This document shows, piece after piece, positions 12,659-18,893 of a stretch of 18,893 bases of DNA. The DNA is from Podila epigama (taxonomy: Eukaryota; Mortierellomycota; Mortierellomycetes; Mortierellales; Mortierellaceae). Under the pieces are notes generated by a model. That model did no database searches and had not been told where the DNA came from. It saw nothing but the letters and a program-made list of their open reading frames with translations. The stretch lies in NCBI GenBank assembly GCA_015679605.1, contig JAAAVE010000259.1:1-18893 (forward strand), given 5' to 3'. Each line of letters begins with the position of its first letter. Position 1 is the stretch's first letter. The position numbers and the translations under genes are program-made.

Positions 12659-15600
12659 CTAATATGCCAATTTCTTGAGCTCATCCAGCATCCTGCCAAT
12701 TCGTTGGTAATCCTCTAACAGTACTAGTAAGGGAAAGTGAAGCGTATAAAAAAAAAGGACAAGGATAACGAGTGTTAGATTTTTTTCAGGTGACGTCCAA
12801 GGTAGGAATGAAAAGAAATGGACAAAAAGGTATCCCTTACATTTGACATCGCTCAAGCGCAGGTCCTCGTAGTTGGTGCATGCCATATATTGAATCTGTG
12901 GACCTTTCATATTTTCCACATAGTTCTGAACTCGTGCCTACAGTGACAAAATAAAACAGTTAACACGCCTGCATGAACTCATCCAAACATCGTGGAGAAC
13001 CGGCACTAAAAGCAGAGCCTTACCGCAGCGATCTGAGCAGGACTTTGGCTACTAGAATCAGTTGAGCTACCGACACTAACAACCGCCACATTGCTCGTGG
13101 GGAGAGCTGGTGTCACTTGCGTCGCCACAAGGCCCTCTGTTCGTGTATCCTCTGTTGACGTCTTTACTCCTGTTGTTTCTGTATTAGTCGGCGCCAGTGC
13201 AGCAAGTGACGATACGGCTGACATGGATTCACGACTCCTCACGTTGCCTCTGGCTACTGGGTTATCCGTCGTTGCGAGGAACCGCCCAAAAAATTTCGAA
13301 TAGCCATCCTGAACAACGTCCGAGATCACCTTTAATCCTTCCTCCGCTACACCCACGATTTCCTGACTCACTTTATGACCCAGTGCTTTCGTTTGGTCAA
13401 GTCCTTCCTGAATGTTAATGAGTGGGACCGGCGTCGTATTTCCATGTTGAGCCCTAATATCAGAAGTGTCACTGTTTAAAGAGCAGATGCATCGTTTTTG
13501 AGTTATTTAAACCTCGCTCTGAGCGTCTACTTCCAGTGTGAGTCGAGTATAAATATAAATACCTCAAGACGCGAATATCACTTGAGAGGCCAAGCGCCTG
13601 TGGATCTAATGTTTCCAGGAATGACACAACTGCCATCTATGGCAAGAACGAGAACAAAACAAAACGGGAGAGTTAAGAGTCTATCAGAGCAGCCAAGGTA
13701 ACAGTGGAGGTGGACATTCGCGTTACCATGTTTGTGAGGCAATAGGCTAGCTCGCTTGTAAGGTGGTCTTGCACCTTGAACCGCTGAATAAATCTAGCTC
13801 ATTAGTGTATGAAAACAAGAAAAAGGAGAAAATTCACTATTAATTTCATCCGCTCCTTTTGTCGACGGATGATTAAAATGATACATACCGTAGATTGGAA
13901 ATGAGCATCGGAGGATTGCTCTTGACAACACTAAAGATCAACAAGGGGAGGAGAACGTCGGCACTATAATGCTTCCGAGCGCCATTATTTTGCGTAAGAG
14001 GTTTCGTTGCCTCCAAAATAGGACTCGATGGAAGCGGAATTTGTGCTGGGTCCACGTCCTGATCGATTGACTTGTCGACCTTGTCCATCTTGTCGGTGAC
14101 GCCGCTACCTGTACAATTTGACTTGCTGAGTGTGTTGTCCGATTCGACTTGTTCTGCAAATGATTCAGTGGTGGTGACGCCCTCCCCGACTTGTACATTT
14201 TTACTCTGGCCGATGACTGGCTGCTTAATTCCTGACTCGCTTAGGATGGGTACAGATTCATCGTCCGTAGTCCTTAGCGCCGGCTTGTCGTAACCTTCAT
14301 CCATCATTATAATGGGTGAGTGAACATGTAAGGCTTTTTGGTCAGGCTCAAGGCTACGGATATCTTCGTCCATGGGAATCCGAGGCATGCTGTGACGCCT
14401 GTTTGCTGATGAGTCAACATCATTCACCCCGGTGGTTGGCTCGTTTAGCGAAGAAATTTCGGTCGCCGTATTAGAGGTGACCTGCAAGTTTTCTTTACTT
14501 TCTTTTGTTTCTGATGCTTCTGTTGCTGCCAACATATCTTGAACTGCAGGTTCTCTGTTCAAGGAATCTAGGAATAATGTATGGGCGATTTCAAATTGTC
14601 ATCATCTTGCCTGTTAACCATGAAGATCAATATCGAGAAAGAAAGGAAAAAAGAAAAAAAATTATACCAATTACAACACGGTGACATGACAAGATAACGT
14701 TCATCTTGTTTGACGGCGAATGAACAGACCCCAGCTTCTGCATCTCTAAGTACGCAATAGCAAGAGCAATAATAATAAGTGTTATATCCAGACAAGAGTC
14801 ATGAGACGCATTCACGGAGAGCTCAACCTACCTAGACCACCCTGTCGAACGACGCTTGCAATATGGGCCATGTCCTCAGGATGCTCCAGTACAAACCCGA
14901 GATGCTCTAGGGTCAAGTCCATGAAGTTCAATGCGGCGATCTTGGCTTGCAATTGTTCATCGAGCAAGTAGTCTTCCGAGTTTGGCTGAGAAAAAATTCT
15001 GTTATGAAGGACGCAGTTCTGTCAGTAACGACGACAGTACATAGCTCTCTTTCCAAATACATACAATAAAAATGGTTCCATAACATACGTGGTATATAAC
15101 TCCTGACAGAGCCATGCCTCCACCCAGCTCTGCACCTCATCAAAATCATGCTCACTCCAGCGATGGCCTAGCCCAGAGGCTGACCCGTAAACTTCAAATC
15201 TGTGGCGAACCTCGTCATATTTGCGCTGGAACTCGTTTGCATATTTGTCAGGATTTGATAGGGGATTTCTTCGGAGCTTAATGATAAAGCTATTCAGAAA
15301 AAAAAATAGATCAGTTTGACATCGTTGATGGAGCATAGTTCGAGACGAAACTTGTATGTAAGCAAGAGGTGTTCCATTGTTACCTCTCAAGATCTCGAGT
15401 GACACTGTCCCATTCTAGTGGCAGGTCTGTGGCTATCTTTGGGAGTTCAGGTAACGGGTCGCGGGTCTCACGCGCGATGCTCGAATTGACTGAACCGCTG
15501 GAGCTTGTGGACCTTGTTAAGGAGTGCACGGAATGGTCCTTCAAAGACGATTTCAAAGTTGGGGCGATTGGAGTGGGAATCTCGTCGGGCCGGGCAAACG

Positions 15601-16689
15601 ATTTATCGAGTAAGAAGGCTTGAATCGATCCTACAGACTCTACAAAGATCATTACAGGTCTCCTGCTCGAGTTCACCAACTTGAAGTCTGTGGTTGCAAC
15701 TGACGCTTCTTGTGCATCTGCCGACTTTGAGATTGTGTCAAAAAACATCCGTTTGGCTGGCCCAGAAGCATCTGAGACGATTGTATCGAAAGTGTGTCCT
15801 GAAGCTGTGCCGATAATCGAAACTGAGGAGGATGCAGGCTTCAAGACTCCACGAATGCCACTCAGGGTGACAAACAGGGATTCACCGTGGTTACTCTCTG
15901 GGATGATAACATGATCTTCGAAAAAAGACCTTTGCGGGGGGTAATCATCTGAAGTGGCTAGAGATGTTGGTAGCGCCAAAATAGCCTGTGGTTGCAATAC
16001 CAAGACCAAAGACTTGGTCAGATTTACGACGTACCAGCAAACAAAAGCAAACAATGTACAAAGAACGCCCGTTGTACCTTTTTCGTCACAAGGAGTCGGA
16101 TGATGTCTGCCAGCTCAATAGGATGTTCTTGAATTCGTTTCAACATTGAATAGGCTTGCGTACCCTGTGCCATCAGGGCTACATCGCCGGCAGTGGGTTC
16201 CTCGGATTCCTTTGTAAAAGAGGCTGGTTTTTTTACCAGACCTGACATTGAAAAGATACCCTCCAACGGGAGAATGGACGACCGCGATGATGTGCTGGAT
16301 GAGGAACTCGTCCTTTTTACAGGCACCCTCCCTGCGCTGGAAGTAGAGATTGTGTTGGCTCGACGTGAGAACGACGGCGTGGGAAGAGAGGTCACGTCTG
16401 AGCTAGTATTAGACAAGTCTTTGTCCCTGTCCCTGTCCTTGTCTTTGTCTTTGTTGTCGTTGTCTTTGTTGTTGTCTTTGTCGTTGTCCTCGTTGTCCTC
16501 CATTTCAAGAGTGTGCGCCATGAAGTCTGTACTATGGGCATGTCTGAGACGCGCAAATGGAGTGGCATCACTCAAGGGCGTTTCAGTCGGTGACTTGTTC
16601 ACATGCGACAACCGCCTCGATTGGCCAGCGGTTGGCGCGCGGGATCGTGTCAAGCCATCAAAGAATGACAAGCCTGGGATATTTTGCAT
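12659..16689 (-). CDS. VPS9-domain protein, probable Rab5-family guanine nucleotide exchange factor
   Basis: Eleven coding exons in transcript order: 16078-16689, 15384-15985, 15061-15289, 14832-14985, 14668-14745, 13889-14567, 13727-13793, 13563-13636, 13024-13471, 12841-12937 and 12659-12723. They give 3,105 nt and 1,034 residues, with phases matching at all ten introns. Residues 1-400 are Ser-rich and disordered, with an Asp/Lys/Asn run. From about 395 come the helical region (FIIKLRRNPLSNP, FQRKYDEVRHRFE) and the VPS9 core: WLCQELYTTYV, AKIAALNFMDLTLEHLG, NKMNVILSCHRVVI, then after an insert ADVLLPLLIFSVVKSNPP (Asp762), SNLRFIQRF and AYCLTNMMAVVSFLETLD (Tyr802). Asp762 and Tyr802 match the conserved VPS9 catalytic pair. 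This domain loads GTP on Rab5/Vps21-type GTPases at endosomes. I see no CUE domain as in yeast Vps9, so I give no symbol. Only 180 bp separate its ATG from the NOP1 stop. Confidence 0.86.
13972..14565 (-). other. Insertion of about 198 residues inside the VPS9 domain
   Basis: Residues 560-757 lie between the helix ending SCHRVVID and the core helix ADVLLPLL. In most VPS9 domains this gap is only a short loop. The insert is rich in Ser, Thr, Glu, Asp and Val, has no evident fold, and contains SP and TP pairs plus an RRHSMP motif that resembles a basophilic kinase site. It fills most of exon 6, which starts 2 nt before the insert and ends inside the VPS9 core. Confidence 0.8.
16417..16501 (-). 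repeat. Coding microsatellite for an Asp/Lys/Asn/Arg run
   Basis: An imperfect hexamer-like repeat of GACAAN/GACAGG units on the VPS9 strand encodes a highly charged run of about 28 residues (NDKDNNKDNDNKDKDKDRD core) in the N-terminal disordered region. It is open in frame and should be variable in length between strains. Confidence 0.85.
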
Positions 16690-16869
16690 TTCAATTCAAT
16701 TGTGTTTCTCAAAGAAGTGGGCCAATGTCCAATGTCATCACTCTTTTTTTTTTTGATACCATTTCGCTACCCTTAAATTGATCTGATCCTCACTTCCACA
16801 ATCCTTTGGGCTTATTTCGCAGTTAAAAAATGAGTATTATTACAGAAGTTGAAGAACAATATGGGACAT
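16690..16869 (-). promoter_or_regulatory. NOP1 3' end / VPS9-gene promoter interval
   Basis: This 180-bp gap must serve as 3' UTR for NOP1 and promoter for the downstream VPS9 gene. It contains a tandem 7-bp repeat CCAATGT-CCAATGT at 16722-16735 (plus strand), giving two CCAAT cores 33-47 bases upstream of the VPS9-gene ATG, and a T run at 16743-16754 (plus strand). Confidence 0.5.
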
Positions 16870-18807
16870 CTACTTTGAGCGAACGTACTTGCCAACGACC
16901 AAGGCGTGATCTCTCTCGAAAGGCTCGAGGGTCAATTGCTCCTGAGGCTTAATGCGCTCAGCCTGCAACTTGGGGATCTCACCAGCAAAGACAGTCGCGG
17001 CATCGACGGTCGAATCAATACAGTTGGCCTTGATGGAAATGACAATATGGCCATTGTTCTTCAAGAAGTGATGGGCGTTGATACCAATGATACGCGACTG
17101 GTCGGGCTGGGCAACATCAGCAAAGATGACATCAACCATGCCAACCAACATGCGGTACTTGTGAGGGTGACGAGCATCCTCAATAATGGGGATGACGTTG
17201 GTACGCTTCTTGGCCATGTTGATGAGGTCGCGACCGGAACGGTGAGAGAATTCGACAGCATAGACGAGACCCTCAGGGCCGACGATATCGGCAACGTGAG
17301 AGACAGTGGTGCCTGAGGCACCTCCAAGGTAAAGAACCTTCTTGCCGGGGGCAATGTGAATGTTGTCAACACCACCGAGAACACCGGCAGCAACCTTGGA
17401 ACGGAAAGGGTTCCACACACGGTACTCGACCTTGGTACCATCAGCACCCTACACGTCCACATTCAGCAAAGAAAATGAATTGATGTGAGTGACATATTTC
17501 AATGAAGTCGCTTTTTTTTCATTCATTCGCGCCTTTAAACAACCAAGGGTATTACCTCAACAGAGATACGCTTTTCACCATAGACAGACTCGCCAGGGAC
17601 CAAGTTCTTGGTCAGAAGGTAGTCCTCCTTTCCATGGGCGACAAAAATACCCTCGTGTCTATGGGGCTCAACAGTGACCTTGGCGCCACCTTTGGCACCA
17701 CCCCTGGCACCACCCCTGGCGCCGCCACGGCCACCACGGCCTCCAGCACCACCTCGCTTGGCAACACCTAAATGGATATTCGTATCGCGGGATACAGGGA
17801 ACAAGAGTGCATAGAGGAGCAAATGTGGCAGGGGTTATTAGCGACTTTCATTGGGACAGCAAGCGCGTTCCCAGTCTTTGAACGAACAGACATATAAACT
17901 AGCAATCCCCATCCGTCTCGCAGATCAAAGACATTTCCTGCAATAGGGTTCAACAAGGGATTTGAGAGAAGACAAGGAGATTGAGTACTGTGTGTGCAAT
18001 GGAAATACAAAGTTGCCAAAAATACTGGTCTCTTTTTCCGCTTCGTCAGTCAACACATCTTCTCTTCGCTTCCCTCGTAGATGATTATTGCAGCACAACG
18101 AAGGTGGGGTGAGGAAAATGTCGAGGAAATGAAAGAGGGTGGAGGGAGTTTTGCAGTTTATAGGTGCTCATCCAAAAATGGAATCGCGCTTTCACTATGA
18201 TCAGATTATGAAGGACACCACGGCCAAAGAAAAGGAGGAAACTCCTATCCCTAGCACAAGTGGTCCTCCATATTCCGGAGCGACAATGAAAAACATTTTC
18301 AAGGGACCAATTGGGAGAACTCGAGTAAGGGCCACTCAATCATTGTGATTCATGCAGCCCTTTCGATTCACTCTCAAGATACGGTCACCTTGTTTAGAAT
18401 ATATTTGTTTTCAAGCGTCATATGCTCCGGAGGGGTCATTCTGATCGAGATCATCAAGTACTGCTGAGGAAATACTTACCGCCTCCTCGAGCGCCGCCAC
18501 GGGCACCACCAAAGCCGCCTCGTCCGCCACCACGTCCGCCGCCACGGCCACCACGGTCTCCTCCGAATCCACCGCGAGCACCGCCACGGCCGCCACGACC
18601 ACCACGATCACCTAGAAACAACAGATCATGATCATGATTAGAACCAGATAGTATTGCTGAAAAAAGACCGGTCGTCATCAAGCGACGGCTGCTTAACGTT
18701 GAGTAAAAAATTCTGAGTAGTTTCTCGGCAACTGATCTTTGTATTTGTAACACTTGTACAAAGTCGTAATTCATGCCGATCAATGTGAATATCATACCGA
18801 AACCCAT
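16870..18807 (-). CDS. NOP1: NOP1/fibrillarin, C/D snoRNP 2'-O-methyltransferase
   Basis: Coding exons in transcript order are 18798-18807, 18480-18611, 17556-17767 and 16870-17448; 933 nt, 310 residues (human 321, yeast 327). Exon 1 gives only MGF and the first base of a Gly codon. Residues 4-75 are the glycine/arginine-rich (GAR) domain, mostly RGG and ARGG units, interrupted by VAK at the exon 2/3 junction. The conserved body follows: [40 protein letters not shown]. The SAM-binding fold contains [20 protein letters not shown] (156-175), [32 protein letters not shown] and [11 protein letters not shown]. It methylates rRNA guided by C/D snoRNAs and acts in the U3 processome in the nucleolus. 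Introns are 186, 712 and 107 nt. The ATG has A at -3 and G at +4. Confidence 0.97.
17768..18479 (-). other. NOP1 intron 2, unusually long (712 nt)
   Basis: The donor is GTAAGTATTT (ends at 18479) and the acceptor ATTTAG (starts at 17768). It interrupts the GAR domain. The other introns in this window are 75-312 nt, so it is more than twice the next longest. On its opposite strand is a 56-codon ATG frame (18178-18348). I found no C box with a D box at snoRNA spacing on the transcript strand. Confidence 0.85.
18178..18348 (+). other. Small open frame antisense within NOP1 intron 2
   Basis: ATG to TGA, 56 codons, starting [13 protein letters not shown] and ending [11 protein letters not shown]; open in the same frame for about 13 codons upstream. 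The composition is protein-like (charged, few Cys/Trp), but I recognise no family. No promoter or partner exon is evident. It could be a nested gene, an exon of an unseen transcript, or chance. Confidence 0.2.
18480..18604 (-). repeat. GAR-encoding repeat, exon 2 of NOP1
   Basis: GC-rich imperfect repeats of GGYGGYCGN type on the minus strand encode the first part of the fibrillarin GAR domain. The same kind of repeat resumes in exon 3 (about 17685-17755), where two exact 12-base units (GGCACCACCCCT on the plus strand) sit side by side. Confidence 0.85.
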
Positions 18808-18893
18808 TGTTATGTGTGGAATATGAAGTATTTAAAGGAAATGAGAAATAAAGGTTACAATCTCTTTTGTAGATTGTAGGGCAATGGTTGATG
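18808..18893 (-). promoter_or_regulatory. NOP1 upstream region with inverted repeat (window edge)
   Basis: The 86 bases upstream of the NOP1 ATG hold a perfect 8-bp inverted repeat, TACAATCT (18856-18863) and AGATTGTA (18871-18878), with a 7-base spacer, 49-71 bases upstream of the ATG. A TTTAAATA sequence at 18829-18836 lies only 22-29 bases from the ATG, probably too close to be a TATA box unless the leader is extremely short. The promoter continues past the window. Confidence 0.45.

Noticed and set aside
18451-18456. C-box-like TGATGA on the minus strand in NOP1 intron 2
   Set aside because: The nearest minus-strand CTGA is at 18201-18204, about 250 nt away, too far for a C/D snoRNA, and no terminal stem is evident.
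18422-18631. Proline/arginine-rich plus-strand frame opposite NOP1 exon 2
   Set aside because: It is the antisense of the GGN/CGN GAR repeat, which necessarily yields PPR-like translation.

Overview
This window looks like nuclear DNA of a filamentous, early-diverging fungus. A Mucoromycota lineage such as Mortierellomycotina is my best guess. The reasons are short, dense spliceosomal introns (mostly 75-190 nt, GT...AG), long poly-T/poly-A runs in non-coding DNA, and a fused acetylglutamate kinase/acetylglutamyl-phosphate reductase, which is a fungal trait. The lineage assignment is inference. Exon models were built by hand from open frames, splice sites, phase consistency and remembered family sequences; no alignment was run.

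Layout, left to right: SOF1/DCAF13 (+, 95-1658, 3 coding exons); convergent ARG5,6 (-, 1994-5214, 4 exons); a 1.5-kb gap whose HUL5-proximal part may hold a decayed gene (-, about 5817-6665); a HUL5/UBE3C-type HECT ubiquitin ligase (-, 6721-10810, 8 exons); a 334-bp divergent promoter with TG-rich and GAGT microsatellites; SUA5 (+, 11145-12572, intronless, probable mitochondrial leader and second start); convergent VPS9-domain Rab5-type exchange factor (-, 12659-16689, 11 exons, with about 200 residues inserted into the VPS9 domain); and NOP1/fibrillarin (-, 16870-18807, 4 exons, one 712-nt intron).

Functionally these are mostly housekeeping genes. SOF1 and NOP1 both belong to the U3 snoRNP / small-subunit processome, and yeast SOF1 was named as a suppressor of fibrillarin mutations. 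ARG5,6 carries out steps two and three of mitochondrial arginine synthesis. SUA5 makes threonylcarbamoyl-adenylate for tRNA t6A. HUL5 extends ubiquitin chains at the proteasome. The VPS9 protein should activate Rab5-like GTPases on endosomes.

I see no mobile element, CRISPR array, tRNA or rRNA. The points most worth following are the VPS9 insertion, the possible relic gene, the twin internal processing motifs in ARG5,6, the two SUA5 starts, the long NOP1 intron, and first exons carrying 3 and 10 coding bases in the two U3 snoRNP genes.
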